Below, piece by piece: positions 7,265 to 16,306 of a stretch of 35,624 bases of DNA (positions within the stretch are counted from its first letter, which is position 1; each line of letters starts with the position of its first letter). This DNA is from CAJXZP01 sp049606935. Its GTDB lineage: Bacteria > Bacteroidota > Bacteroidia > Flavobacteriales_G > Salibacteraceae. Location of the stretch: assembly GCA_049606935.1 (NCBI GenBank), contig JBMYWA010000016.1, positions 1 to 35,624 on the forward strand, read 5' to 3'. The position numbers and the translations under genes are program-made. The notes under the pieces are model-generated. The model did not search any database. It was not told the DNA's origin and saw only the letters and a list, made by a program, of their open reading frames with translations.

Positions 7265-8323
7265 ATGACATTAAAAGATGCAGATTATTTAATCACAAAA
7301 AAAAGAGTCCTTGTAACAGGAGGAGCAGGGTTTATTGGCTCCAACCTCTGTGAGGTATTACTGGAACAAGATAATGTGGTTATTTGCTTAGATAATTTTT
7401 CTACTGGCTATATGCATAATATAGAAGACTTTTTAGATAATCCTAAATTCAAATTAATCGAAGGTGATATTTGTGTTTATGAAGACTGTCAAAAAGCAGT
7501 AGAAGATTGTGATTATGTTATGCATCAAGCTGCTTTAGGGTCAGTTCCTAGATCTATTGAGAATCCTATGAAAAGTACGGATGTAAATATTGGTGGATTT
7601 GTCAAAATATTGCATGCAGCAGCACAGGCTGGAGTTAAACGATTTGTATATGCTGCTAGTTCATCTACGTATGGAGATCATTCTGAATTACCTAAGGTGG
7701 AACACAGAATTGGGAAAGCACTAAGCCCATATGCCATCACAAAGTATGTGGATGAATTGATTGCCGAGAACTTTTCTCAAACCTATGAGATAGAATGTGT
7801 AGGTTTAAGATATTTTAATGTTTTTGGACGTAAACAAAATGTAAATGGAGCATACGCAGCTGTAATACCCAAGTTTGTAACTCAATTTATGAAGGGTGAA
7901 AGCCCTGTAATTAATGGTGATGGCTCATACAGCAGAGATTTTACTTACATTGATAACGTACTACAAGCAAACCAAGTGGCCGCAATTACCAATACAGAAC
8001 AAGTAAAAAAAAGGCAGAAAAAGTATTATGCATCTATTGAGAAACCCACTCCCAACACTAAGGTTCTAAATGAAGTAATAAATGTTGCTTGTGAGGAGCG
8101 TACAAACCTAGTGGAATTGGCTAGCGCTGTTCAAAAGAATCTGGTACCTTTTAATGATGCAATTCAAGAAATTGAAATCAAATTTGGACCAAATAGAGAG
8201 GGAGATATCCCCCATTCCTTGGCCTCTGTGACAAAAGGAAAGTTATTGTTTGGCTATGACCCAAAAATTAAGATAAAACAAGGTCTGGCCTTAAGTGCCA
8301 AATGGTATTGGGATAATTTGTAA
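7265..8323 (+). CDS. tviC: UDP-HexNAc(A) C4-epimerase, TviC/WbpP type
   Basis: Extended SDR that interconverts the gluco and galacto forms of UDP-HexNAc or UDP-HexNAcA. The NAD-binding motif is TGGAGFIGSN (18-27). The active site is Ser132-134 in YAASSSTYGDH plus Tyr156-x3-Lys160 (SPYAITKYVDE). The stretches HQAALGSVPRS and LRYFNVFGRKQN...GAYAAVIP are characteristic of TviC/WbpP and set it apart from GalE. Length 352, near the usual 340-350, with a somewhat longer loop around residues 240-265. It lies 52 bp after tviB and 6 bp before the next epimerase, in one transcription unit. Confidence 0.92.
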   Translation: MTLKDADYLITKKRVLVTGGAGFIGSNLCEVLLEQDNVVICLDNFSTGYMHNIEDFLDNPKFKLIEGDICVYEDCQKAVEDCDYVMHQAALGSVPRSIENPMKSTDVNIGGFVKILHAAAQAGVKRFVYAASSSTYGDHSELPKVEHRIGKALSPYAITKYVDELIAENFSQTYEIECVGLRYFNVFGRKQNVNGAYAAVIPKFVTQFMKGESPVINGDGSYSRDFTYIDNVLQANQVAAITNTEQVKKRQKKYYASIEKPTPNTKVLNEVINVACEERTNLVELASAVQKNLVPFNDAIQEIEIKFGPNREGDIPHSLASVTKGKLLFGYDPKIKIKQGLALSAKWYWDNL

Positions 8324-8329
8324 ATAGTT

Positions 8330-9328
8330 ATGAATGTTTTAGTTACAGGTGCTGCGGGATTTATTGGTTTTCATGTTGCCAATAAACTAATTGGATTAGG
8401 CCATAACGTTTATGGTGTAGACATTGTTAATGATTATTATTCTGTGCAATTAAAATTAGATCGGTTGAAGGAAAGTGGGATCCAATTAAGTCTAGAAGAT
8501 CAACCAGATTGGGTGCAGTCAGAAAAGTTTTCCAATTATAAATTTCTTAAACAAGATCTTAGTAATTTTGACAGTATAGCGAAAATTTTTGGAGATAATA
8601 ATTACGACCAAGTGGTACATTTAGCCGCTCAGCCAGGAGTACGATATTCTATTGAAAATCCACATGCTTATATTGAATCAAACATTGTAGGATTTATTAA
8701 TATTCTAGAAGGTTGTAGACATTACAATGTTTTTAAAATAATCTACGCTTCCAGTTCAAGTGTTTATGGTAAAAACGCAACGATTCCTTTTCATGAATCA
8801 GACCGAACAGATGAGCCAATTAGTTTATATGCAGCAACAAAAAAAAGCAATGAATTAATGGCATACACCTATAAGCACTTGTATGGTATTGAAACCATTG
8901 GTTTACGTTTTTTTACGGTGTATGGTCCATGGGGTAGACCAGACATGGCACCAATGCTTTTTGCTAAGGCAGCGCTTGATAATGAAGAGATTAAAGTGTT
9001 TAATCATGGAAACCAATCCCGAGATTTTACTTATATCTCAGACATTGTGGAGGGAATTTGTAGATGCTTAGAAGAAAAAAATAATAATACAGACATTATG
9101 AATATCGGAAATGGTTCTCCGGTTCCACTAATGGATTTTATAGGTGAAATTGAGAATGTACTAGGTTTAAAGCTCAAAAAGCAATTTGTGGAAGCCCAGC
9201 CTGGAGATGTGCCTCGGACATATGCAAGTGTGGAAAAATTAGAACAGTATATAAATTATACCCCCAAGGTTGGAATACAACAAGGGGTAAGAGAGTTTAT
9301 GAGTTGGTATAGAGATTATTACCAATAA
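8330..9328 (+). CDS. UDP-glucuronate 4-epimerase (CapI/LspL family)
   Basis: Extended SDR expected to convert UDP-glucuronate to UDP-galacturonate. NAD motif TGAAGFIGFH (6-15), long insertion after the first Rossmann strand (VDIVNDYYSVQLKLDRL) typical of UDP-GlcA 4-epimerases, HLAAQPGVRYS, YASSSSVYG and Tyr167-x3-Lys171 (YAATKKSNE), then LRFFTVYGPWGRPDMAP, a hallmark of this family. Length 332 is normal. A UDP-glucose dehydrogenase to supply UDP-GlcA is not present in the window and must be encoded elsewhere. This gives the locus a second type of uronic acid precursor. Confidence 0.9.
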   Translation: MNVLVTGAAGFIGFHVANKLIGLGHNVYGVDIVNDYYSVQLKLDRLKESGIQLSLEDQPDWVQSEKFSNYKFLKQDLSNFDSIAKIFGDNNYDQVVHLAAQPGVRYSIENPHAYIESNIVGFINILEGCRHYNVFKIIYASSSSVYGKNATIPFHESDRTDEPISLYAATKKSNELMAYTYKHLYGIETIGLRFFTVYGPWGRPDMAPMLFAKAALDNEEIKVFNHGNQSRDFTYISDIVEGICRCLEEKNNNTDIMNIGNGSPVPLMDFIGEIENVLGLKLKKQFVEAQPGDVPRTYASVEKLEQYINYTPKVGIQQGVREFMSWYRDYYQ

Positions 9329-9361
9329 CCCAATAGTTTAAGATAAAAAAATACAAATAAC

Positions 9362-10363
9362 ATGAATTACGAAGGAAAGTCAATTTTAATTACTGGAGGA
9401 ACTGGTTCTTTAGGAAAAGCACTGACAAAATACATACTAAAAAATTGTAGCGGGTTAAATAAGCTTGTTATTTTTTCAAGAGATGAGCAAAAACAATTTG
9501 TAATGGCTCAAGAATTTCCAATTTCTAAGTATCCACAAATACGGTTTTTAATTGGAGACATTAGAGACTTTAATAGGGTTAAACGAGCATTAAAGGGCAT
9601 TGATTTTGTAATTCATGCAGCTGCAATGAAACACGTACCAATTGCAGAATACAACCCAATGGAATGTGTGAAAACAAATATAATGGGTTCTGAAAATATC
9701 ATAAGTGCTTGTTTAGAAACCGAAGTAGAACGAGTGGTTGCTCTATCTACTGATAAAGCAGCTGCACCAGTTAATTTGTATGGCGCCACTAAACTTGCAT
9801 CCGATAAATTATTTGTAGCCGCCAACAATATTACTGGATGGAATCCTATTAAGTTTTCAGTCGTTCGTTATGGAAATGTCATGGGCAGTAATGGTTCGGT
9901 AATACCATTTTTTCTCAAAAAAAAGAAGGAAGGAGTACTCCCAATAACTGACCCAGGGATGACTAGGTTTAATATTTCTTTAGATGATGGTGTGGCCATG
10001 GTAATTCATGCACTAGAAAATGCTTGGGGTGGCGAAATTTTTGTACCAAAGATTCCTTCATATAGAATATTGGATGTTGCTGATGCAATTGGCCCGGAAT
10101 GTGAAAAGAAAATTGTTGGTATACGACCTGGAGAAAAATTGCATGAAGAAATGATTACCACATCGGACTCTTATTATACGTATGATTTAGGAAAATATTA
10201 TACCATATTACCTGCAACTCACAAGTGGAAACTTGACGAATATAAAGCCCATTTTTCTGCGAAACAAGTGCCGTTTGGCTTTTATTATAACTCTGGAGAA
10301 AATGAAGAATGGGAGACTGTAGATTCCTTGAAGGAAAAAGTAGCAAACCACGTGGTTCAATAA
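9362..10363 (+). CDS. pseB: UDP-GlcNAc 4,6-dehydratase (inverting), PseB
   Basis: First enzyme of pseudaminic acid synthesis: UDP-GlcNAc to UDP-2-acetamido-2,6-dideoxy-L-arabino-hexos-4-ulose. NADP motif TGGTGSLGK (11-19). The PseB/FlaA1 catalytic set is Asp131-Lys132 in STDKAAAP and Tyr140-x3-Lys144 in NLYGATK, and HAAAMKHVP and YGNVMGS are also family signatures. At 333 residues it is the standard length. The partner genes pseC (18432) and pseI (24720) lie 8-15 kb downstream, separated by the flippase, the aldolase cassette and transferases. The 33-bp gap from the previous gene indicates the same operon. Confidence 0.93.
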   Translation: MNYEGKSILITGGTGSLGKALTKYILKNCSGLNKLVIFSRDEQKQFVMAQEFPISKYPQIRFLIGDIRDFNRVKRALKGIDFVIHAAAMKHVPIAEYNPMECVKTNIMGSENIISACLETEVERVVALSTDKAAAPVNLYGATKLASDKLFVAANNITGWNPIKFSVVRYGNVMGSNGSVIPFFLKKKKEGVLPITDPGMTRFNISLDDGVAMVIHALENAWGGEIFVPKIPSYRILDVADAIGPECEKKIVGIRPGEKLHEEMITTSDSYYTYDLGKYYTILPATHKWKLDEYKAHFSAKQVPFGFYYNSGENEEWETVDSLKEKVANHVVQ

Positions 10364-10385
10364 AAAGTAATATTTTATTTTTTTA

Positions 10386-11873
10386 ATGAGTATTGGTGCT
10401 CAACTAAAAAGCGGAATGCTTTGGGTTTTTCTTCAACAATTTGGTCAACAAATTGTAAGTTTTGGAGTAACCATTATCTTAGCGCGTCTTATTGAACCAA
10501 GCGATTTTGGGTTAATTGCCATGATAACAATTTTCACGGCAGTTGGTGGTGCCTTAATTGATGGGGGAATGGGGCTTTCAATTCAACGATCAAAAAATGT
10601 ATCCCAAATGGAGTTATCCTCCGTTTTCTGGGTGAATATTGGGTTAGCGGTCTTGTTGTATATTACTCTGTATTTGTGTGCTCCAAATATTAGTCACTTC
10701 TATGGTCAGGAAAGATTGATAGATATTATTCGCGTGTATTTTTTGGTATTGCCAATAAGAGCCAGCTCCAAATTGCAAAATACACTTTTCACAAAATCAT
10801 TAAAATTTAAAAAGCAATCTTTGATTAGTTTACCTGCAATTGGTTTTAGTGCCTGTTTAGGGTTGGGATTAGCTTATTACGGTTACGGTGTGTGGAGTTT
10901 AGTATGGATCACCATTTCACAAGCATTATTGTACTCAGTTCTATTATGGTTCCATAGTTCTTGGAAACCAGATTTTTATTTTGATATTAATACTTTTAAA
11001 AAACACGCAATCTTTGGATATAAGCTTAAGTTGATCGACTTAATTAATGCCATTTCAGATCAAATTTATTCAGTGGTTATCGCAAAAATGTATAATGCTA
11101 CCGTTTTAGGTTTTTATAATAGAGCCAATTCATTACGCATGTTACCAGTTTCCAATTTTTCTAATGCACTTAAAAGGGTGACATTTCCACTATTATCACG
11201 GTATCAAGAAGATAAATATTTAATGGAAAGATATTACCTAAAATTAATAAGGCTGATTTCTTTTATTATTTTTCCATTGTTAGTTTTAGGAATTATTTTA
11301 TCCGATTCTTTAATTATTCTAGTATTATCCAATAAATGGGAAAGCGCCATACCTTTCTTTCGTTTGTTATGTGTTGCAAGTTTTTTTATTCCGTTAACCA
11401 CGTTTAATCGAAACTTTGTTAAGCTACATGGGTTGGCAAACATCCTAGTTAAGGCTGAGGTTGGTTTAAAAATTGTGACCCTTTCTATGCTCTTTTTTGT
11501 TGTGAAGTTTGGTATTCAGGGACTGTTATGGTACCAGGTTGGTATTTCTTTTCTTGCATTTTTAGTATCTGTTGTAGTTGTTAGACGTTCAGTTCATATT
11601 CAATATCATGATATTGTTAGGGAATTGATGCCCGTAGTATTATTCAATACATTAGTGTTTTTTTTAGTATACTTTCTTGATAAGTATTTTTTTTATGATA
11701 TTAATCATTTATTTAGAATTCTCACGGTAGGCGCCACTTTTGTTGTTCCCTATGTCCTTGTATCTTTTATATTAAGAGATAGTAGCCTGGAAATGATTTT
11801 AAAATCAACAGTTAAGAATAAAATGAACTCCAAAATATATATATCCTTAAATAACTATTACCAATGGAATTAG
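10386..11873 (+). CDS. wzx: Wzx-type flippase (MOP/polysaccharide transporter family)
   Basis: Integral membrane protein of 495 residues with about 12-14 hydrophobic segments, predicted to flip the lipid-linked repeat unit across the inner membrane. The N terminus (GAQLKSGMLWVFLQQFGQQ, then ILARLIEPSDFGLIAM) is typical of the WzxC-like lipopolysaccharide biosynthesis branch. The C-terminal 25 residues are polar. Its last 10 bases overlap the start of the aldolase-fusion gene, suggesting translational coupling. Wzx sequences diverge with substrate, so family assignment is strong but specificity cannot be read. Confidence 0.9.
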   Translation: MSIGAQLKSGMLWVFLQQFGQQIVSFGVTIILARLIEPSDFGLIAMITIFTAVGGALIDGGMGLSIQRSKNVSQMELSSVFWVNIGLAVLLYITLYLCAPNISHFYGQERLIDIIRVYFLVLPIRASSKLQNTLFTKSLKFKKQSLISLPAIGFSACLGLGLAYYGYGVWSLVWITISQALLYSVLLWFHSSWKPDFYFDINTFKKHAIFGYKLKLIDLINAISDQIYSVVIAKMYNATVLGFYNRANSLRMLPVSNFSNALKRVTFPLLSRYQEDKYLMERYYLKLIRLISFIIFPLLVLGIILSDSLIILVLSNKWESAIPFFRLLCVASFFIPLTTFNRNFVKLHGLANILVKAEVGLKIVTLSMLFFVVKFGIQGLLWYQVGISFLAFLVSVVVVRRSVHIQYHDIVRELMPVVLFNTLVFFLVYFLDKYFFYDINHLFRILTVGATFVVPYVLVSFILRDSSLEMILKSTVKNKMNSKIYISLNNYYQWN

Positions 11874-13414
11874 AATTATTAGATTGTACCATCAGAGATG
11901 GTGGCTATTATACCAATTGGGACTTCGACCCCGATATGGTTGATATTTATTTGAAGTCAATGAACGAGTTGCCAATAGAGTATTTGGAAATTGGTTACAG
12001 ATCCAAACCGCTTAGCGGATATCATGGCGAGTTTTTTTATTGTCCTAATTATTTAATAAATGAAATAAAATCTAAAACGGATAAGAAGCTAGTCATCATT
12101 TTAAATGAAAAAGATGTTTTGGCTCAGGATGCTGAGGAAATTCTTTTGGGTTGTGTTAATAAAATTGATCTAGTTAGAATAGCTATTGACCCCAAGAATT
12201 TTTTAAGATCTATTGAGCTAGCCAAGGTTATTAAACAGTTGGGATTTAAAGTTGGTTTTAACGTGATGTATATGTCAACCTGGAAAGAGAATAAGGAGTT
12301 TCTTTCTCAACTGGAGCTTACAAATGGAGTAATAGATTATTTCTACATGGTTGACTCCTTTGGAGGAGTTTTTCCTGAAGATGTGAAAGAGTTGTTCGAT
12401 ATTGTAAAAGATAAAGTTTCGGCAAAAGTTGGTTTTCATGGACACAATAACTTGGAACTCGCATTAATAAATACCCTTACCGCTATTCAATGTGGTGTGG
12501 ATATTGTGGATGCCACAATTACAGGGATGGGTAGAGGTGCAGGAAATTTAAAAACAGAGTTATTGCTTACCACCTTAAACTCTAAAAGTGAATTAAATCT
12601 TAACTTTAATGCCTTAGGAAAGGTTGTAGATATTTTTACACAACTTCAGAATGAGCATAAATGGGGGACAAACTTGGGTTACATGGTATCAGGCGCTCAT
12701 TCAATCCCTCAAAAGGAGGTAATGGAATGGTTTGCAAACCGATTTTATTCATTTAATAGTATTATTCGAGCACTTTCTAATAGGTCCAAAGGTATTTTGG
12801 ATAATGTAAAGTTGAAAAAACTAGACTTTAATACGCAAAATAAATTTGACAAGGCCATAATAATTGGTGGAGGCCCAAGTGTTAAAATGCATGCAAAGGG
12901 TTTATATCAGTTCATTTTGTCGCAACCCGATATTGTGATTATACATGCAAGTTCTAAAAACGGCAAATATTTTCAATCCTTGCCAAATCAACAATATTTT
13001 TGCTTGGTAGGAAATGAAGGTCATCGATTAGAAGAGGTATTCAGTTTTGATAAAAAGTTCAACGGTAAGTGCATTCTACCTCCTTATCCAAGGGTTATGG
13101 GAACTTATATACCCATGCATTTGAATGAAAGTGCTTTTGAACTTTCCGATGTGAATTTTACCGATAAATACCAAGATTCTCATACGGCCTTGGCTTTAGA
13201 AACTGCCCGTGAATTGGGTTGTACCCAGGTGTTCATAGCTGGTTATGATGGGTATTCTGGGCTATCAATGGGTAAAAAGGAAAAAGGGCTGTTCAAGGAA
13301 AATGAATATCTTTTTACTCAATTAAAAAACAATGGAATCTCGTTAGTTAGTGTTACTGAAACTCAATATGAAGGAATGACTCAAACATCCCTTTATAAAT
13401 TTTTAAACGTGTGA
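11864..13414 (+). CDS. DRE-TIM aldolase fused to a DUF115/Maf-like domain
   Basis: A two-domain protein of 516 residues. Residues 1 to about 290 are a DRE-TIM metallolyase barrel like 4-hydroxy-2-oxovalerate aldolase: LLDCTIRDGG (Asp7, Arg11, Asp12), metal-binding HGHNN (His192, His194) and GMGRGAGN. Residues about 320-516 are Rossmann-like: GGGPS (335-339), a conserved S-T-A-L-A-L-E segment and IAGYDGY (about 458-464), resembling the DUF115/MptE-like domain found in Maf flagellin glycosyltransferases. The barrel would make or cleave a 2-keto acid by aldol chemistry; the second domain may bind a nucleotide or sugar nucleotide. The start overlaps wzx by 10 bp and the stop is 4 bp before the second aldolase. 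Exact substrate unknown. Confidence 0.8.
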   Translation: MELELLDCTIRDGGYYTNWDFDPDMVDIYLKSMNELPIEYLEIGYRSKPLSGYHGEFFYCPNYLINEIKSKTDKKLVIILNEKDVLAQDAEEILLGCVNKIDLVRIAIDPKNFLRSIELAKVIKQLGFKVGFNVMYMSTWKENKEFLSQLELTNGVIDYFYMVDSFGGVFPEDVKELFDIVKDKVSAKVGFHGHNNLELALINTLTAIQCGVDIVDATITGMGRGAGNLKTELLLTTLNSKSELNLNFNALGKVVDIFTQLQNEHKWGTNLGYMVSGAHSIPQKEVMEWFANRFYSFNSIIRALSNRSKGILDNVKLKKLDFNTQNKFDKAIIIGGGPSVKMHAKGLYQFILSQPDIVIIHASSKNGKYFQSLPNQQYFCLVGNEGHRLEEVFSFDKKFNGKCILPPYPRVMGTYIPMHLNESAFELSDVNFTDKYQDSHTALALETARELGCTQVFIAGYDGYSGLSMGKKEKGLFKENEYLFTQLKNNGISLVSVTETQYEGMTQTSLYKFLNV

Positions 13415-13418
13415 TTAA

Positions 13419-14132
13419 ATGTTAGGAATATTCTCAAAAACAATTGACCCTGGGGTAGTTGAATCTGCTGGATATGGAGGATTAGATTTTATTATTCTTG
13501 ACCAGGAACATGGCAATGTCCCTCTTCATATTTTAGAAAACCTTGTGCGAGCAGCCAAAATTTCTGGAATTACTTCGATAGTTCGTGTGAGTGAACTCAA
13601 CGCAAATAAGATTGGTGCAGCATTGGATGTTGGCTCAGATGGTGTTCAGGTTCCAAATATTGCTACCCCAGACCAGGCAAAAAAGGCTGTTAAAGCTGCG
13701 AAATTCCATCCAGAGGGTGAGCGTGGTGTATGCCGTTTTGTACCAGCCGCTGATTATGGTACCATGGAAAAGGCATCCTATTTTTCAAATGCCAATAAAA
13801 AAATGGTTGTCTTGCAAGTGGAAGGTACTGAAGGGATTGGTAACATTGATGAAATTTTAAAAATTAAGGGAATTGATGTCTTGTTTATTGGTCCGTATGA
13901 CCTATCCCAATCTCTAGGGGTACCGGGTGAAATTAATCACCCAAAGGTTATTGAGGTAATTAAAGAAACAGCGATTAAAGCAAAACACGCAGGAATAAAA
14001 TTAGGAACCTTTTGTGACGACTTTGATTTGGTAAGAATAATGCAGCGATTGGGTTTTTCGTATATTGCCTATTCCGTTGATATGAACATTTTTGCCAATG
14101 CATGTCGCTCAATAATAAAAGAACTTAAATAA
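13419..14132 (+). CDS. HpcH/HpaI-family 2-keto-3-deoxy acid aldolase
   Basis: Class II (divalent-metal) pyruvate aldolase family, 237 residues. Seen: LDQEHG with the catalytic-type His31, the Arg in IVRVSE, GVQVPN, the metal Glu135 in QVEGTEG, and the metal Asp161 in FIGPYDLS followed by LGVPG. Family members join pyruvate to an aldehyde reversibly to give 4-hydroxy-2-oxo acids. In a capsule locus between another aldolase and an SDR, with a CMP-sugar synthetase close by, the likely product is a 3-deoxy-2-ulosonic acid rather than a catabolic intermediate. Short spacing (4 bp before and 3 bp after) ties it to its neighbours. The substrate aldehyde cannot be read from sequence. Confidence 0.87.
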   Translation: MLGIFSKTIDPGVVESAGYGGLDFIILDQEHGNVPLHILENLVRAAKISGITSIVRVSELNANKIGAALDVGSDGVQVPNIATPDQAKKAVKAAKFHPEGERGVCRFVPAADYGTMEKASYFSNANKKMVVLQVEGTEGIGNIDEILKIKGIDVLFIGPYDLSQSLGVPGEINHPKVIEVIKETAIKAKHAGIKLGTFCDDFDLVRIMQRLGFSYIAYSVDMNIFANACRSIIKELK

Positions 14133-14135
14133 ACT

Positions 14136-15023
14136 ATGAGAATTTTAGTTACCGGTGGAAGCGGGTTTATTGGAGGTAGATTAATAAATGAACTGATTAA
14201 TTTGGGTCATGAAATTTTATCTATTGATAAGGTAGCCCCAAGTCAAGATATTAATCATATTGTAGCCGATATTAGTAACCCATCAATTTTGACTTTGGAT
14301 TATGGTAAGATTGATGTTATTTATCATATTGCGGCTCAATCAGGTGGATATTTTAGTTTGGGTAACCCATATGAAGACGCGATGTGGAATTCGGTGGGAA
14401 CGATGAACGTGGTTAAGTTAGCACAACATTTAAAGGTTCAAAAGCTCATTTATACGAGTAGTATGGCGGTTTATGGCAATACCGAAAATGCGAAAGAAGA
14501 AATGTTACCTACACCAATTTCCTTTTATGGGGTAAGTAAATTAAGTGGTGAGTACTATACTAAATTAGTTTTTGAGCACAGCGGAATTCCCTTTACCATT
14601 TTTAGATTATTTGCTACATATGGTGCCGGTCAGGATTTGAATAATACGCACCAAGGAATATTAAGTATATACCTTGACATGGCTCTTAAAAGTAACACAA
14701 TTAGGATTACTGGTAAAAAAAACCGGGTAAGAGAACTCGTTCACGTTAGCGATGTAGTTCGAGCATTACAATTGGGTTTAGCTGATCAATCCAACAATGA
14801 AACATACAATGTTACCTGCAATCAACGTTTGACTCCTGAAATAATTATTAATGCTATTGGTAAAAGATTAGGGAAAAAGTTAACTATTCAGGAAATAGAT
14901 GGATATGTTGGCGATCAGGTCCTTATTACAGGAAGTAATGAAAAATTATCTAACCTGGGATGGACACCAGAGTATAATCTTGAAAAAGGTATTAATGAAT
15001 TTATAAACTCTCTAGAAAAATGA
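14136..15023 (+). CDS. NAD-dependent epimerase/dehydratase (SDR)
   Basis: Extended SDR of 295 residues. NAD motif TGGSGFIGG (6-14), then IAAQSGG, the Ser/Met pair in YTSSMAVYG, and active-site Tyr131-x3-Lys135 in FYGVSKLSGE. The C-terminal substrate region contains RITGKKNRVRELVHVSDV, as in sugar-nucleotide epimerases/reductases. It overlaps the CMP-sugar synthetase gene by 4 bp (ATGA), so it probably belongs to the same five-gene pathway and may prepare the aldehyde acceptor or modify the sugar chain. I cannot assign a precise reaction. Confidence 0.82.
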   Translation: MRILVTGGSGFIGGRLINELINLGHEILSIDKVAPSQDINHIVADISNPSILTLDYGKIDVIYHIAAQSGGYFSLGNPYEDAMWNSVGTMNVVKLAQHLKVQKLIYTSSMAVYGNTENAKEEMLPTPISFYGVSKLSGEYYTKLVFEHSGIPFTIFRLFATYGAGQDLNNTHQGILSIYLDMALKSNTIRITGKKNRVRELVHVSDVVRALQLGLADQSNNETYNVTCNQRLTPEIIINAIGKRLGKKLTIQEIDGYVGDQVLITGSNEKLSNLGWTPEYNLEKGINEFINSLEK

Positions 15024-15679
15024 AAAAACTAGTCGCAATTATTCCTGTACGTGCTGGATCTCAAAGAGTGAAAGATAAAAATTTCAAACCATTTGCGGGT
15101 AAATCTTTGTTTGAACATAAGGTTGAAACAATAAAACAACTCCCTGTAGATGATATTATTGTTAATACAGATAGTGAATTGGCCATTGAGAAGGCAAAAG
15201 AGTTAGGAATAGGGTATCACAGAAGAGAACCTTACTTCGCAAGTTCTGAGTGCACTAATAGTGAATACCACGAATATTTAGCAAAGGTTACAGAGGCTGA
15301 AAATATTTTAGTCGCACAGGTTACAGCACCTTTGTTGATGGCGGACATTTACAAAACCGCGATTAAAGAATTTTATGAAACGGATTGCAATAGTTTAATG
15401 TCAGTTAAACTGGTTAGAGAGTTTTTATGGCATAATGGGAAAGCCTTGAATTATGACCCTGAGAATGCCCCAAATTCTCAAGATTTACCTAAATATTATG
15501 CACCTACTTTTGGGCTAGTTTTAGCTCAACGAGATGCTATGTTGAAAGCTAGAAATCTAATTTGTTCGAAACCACATTTTTTAGAAGTATCAGAAACTCA
15601 ATCTATTGACATAGACACGACCTTAGATTTTGATTTTGCGGAGTTTATGTTTAAAAAGGAAATTTTGAATGAGTATTAA
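15020..15679 (+). CDS. CMP-ulosonate (acylneuraminate-family) cytidylyltransferase
   Basis: Activates a 2-keto sugar acid with CTP, giving a CMP-sugar. The CTP-binding signature IPVRAGSQRVKDKN (9-22) is the NeuA/PseF/KdsB-type P-loop, and the LVAQVTAPLL region follows at about residues 95-110. At 219 residues it is a catalytic domain without extra modules. Location between the aldolase/SDR genes and a HAD phosphatase, with overlaps of 4 and 11 bp, suggests it serves the aldolase-derived sugar. It could instead or also act as the pseudaminate cytidylyltransferase, because the only other candidate in the window is the SpsF-like protein at 21642. Confidence 0.85.
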   Translation: MKKLVAIIPVRAGSQRVKDKNFKPFAGKSLFEHKVETIKQLPVDDIIVNTDSELAIEKAKELGIGYHRREPYFASSECTNSEYHEYLAKVTEAENILVAQVTAPLLMADIYKTAIKEFYETDCNSLMSVKLVREFLWHNGKALNYDPENAPNSQDLPKYYAPTFGLVLAQRDAMLKARNLICSKPHFLEVSETQSIDIDTTLDFDFAEFMFKKEILNEY

Positions 15680-16277
15680 TACTATTATTTGGGACTTTGA
15701 TGGAGTTTTAATGAACTCAAATGAAGTAAGAGACAAAGGTTTTAGCGCTGTCTTAAGTCACTATCCAAAAGAGCAAGTAGAAGCTTTGTTGGAATACCAC
15801 CAAAGTAACGGAGGTCTTTCTCGATATGTTAAATTTAAATATTTTTTCGAAGAGATAAGAAAAGAACCAATCTCCCAAAAAGAAATAAATGTCTGGGCGG
15901 ACAAGTTTTCGGAAATTATGCTTTCTAACCTTATTAATCCAGAATTGTTGATTCAGGAAACAATTAAATTTATTCGAAAAAATAAAAAAAATTACTGTCA
16001 TCATATTGCCTCTGGATCAGACCAGAATGAATTGAGAAAAATCTGTAAAGGTACAGGAATATCCGACCTGTTTCTTTCTATTCATGGCTCTCCTCAACCT
16101 AAAAATCAAATTGTTGCTGATTTAATTAGTGAAAATGGTTACAATCCTTCTGAAGTACTTCTTATTGGGGATTCTATTAATGATTTTGAAGCGGCTAATG
16201 TCAATGGGATATTCTTTAAAGCCTATAATAACGCTAAGTTAGAAACCTATACCAACTCAGATTTAAAGTTCTCTTAA
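15669..16277 (+). CDS. HAD-family hydrolase (candidate sugar-acid phosphatase)
   Basis: HAD phosphatase of 202 residues: motif I DFDGVL (Asp9, Asp11) at the N terminus, a helical cap, a Ser in HHIASGS, and motif III/IV GDSINDFEAA near the C terminus. In Kdo and sialic acid pathways a phosphatase (KdsC, NanP) removes phosphate from the sugar acid before CMP activation. The 11-bp overlap with the cytidylyltransferase gene makes such a role likely here. The substrate is inferred from context only; beta-phosphoglucomutase-like activity is the main alternative. Confidence 0.83.
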   Translation: MSINTIIWDFDGVLMNSNEVRDKGFSAVLSHYPKEQVEALLEYHQSNGGLSRYVKFKYFFEEIRKEPISQKEINVWADKFSEIMLSNLINPELLIQETIKFIRKNKKNYCHHIASGSDQNELRKICKGTGISDLFLSIHGSPQPKNQIVADLISENGYNPSEVLLIGDSINDFEAANVNGIFFKAYNNAKLETYTNSDLKFS

Positions 16278-16306
16278 TTTAGTGACAAATAATTAGAAAT
16301 ATCTAA

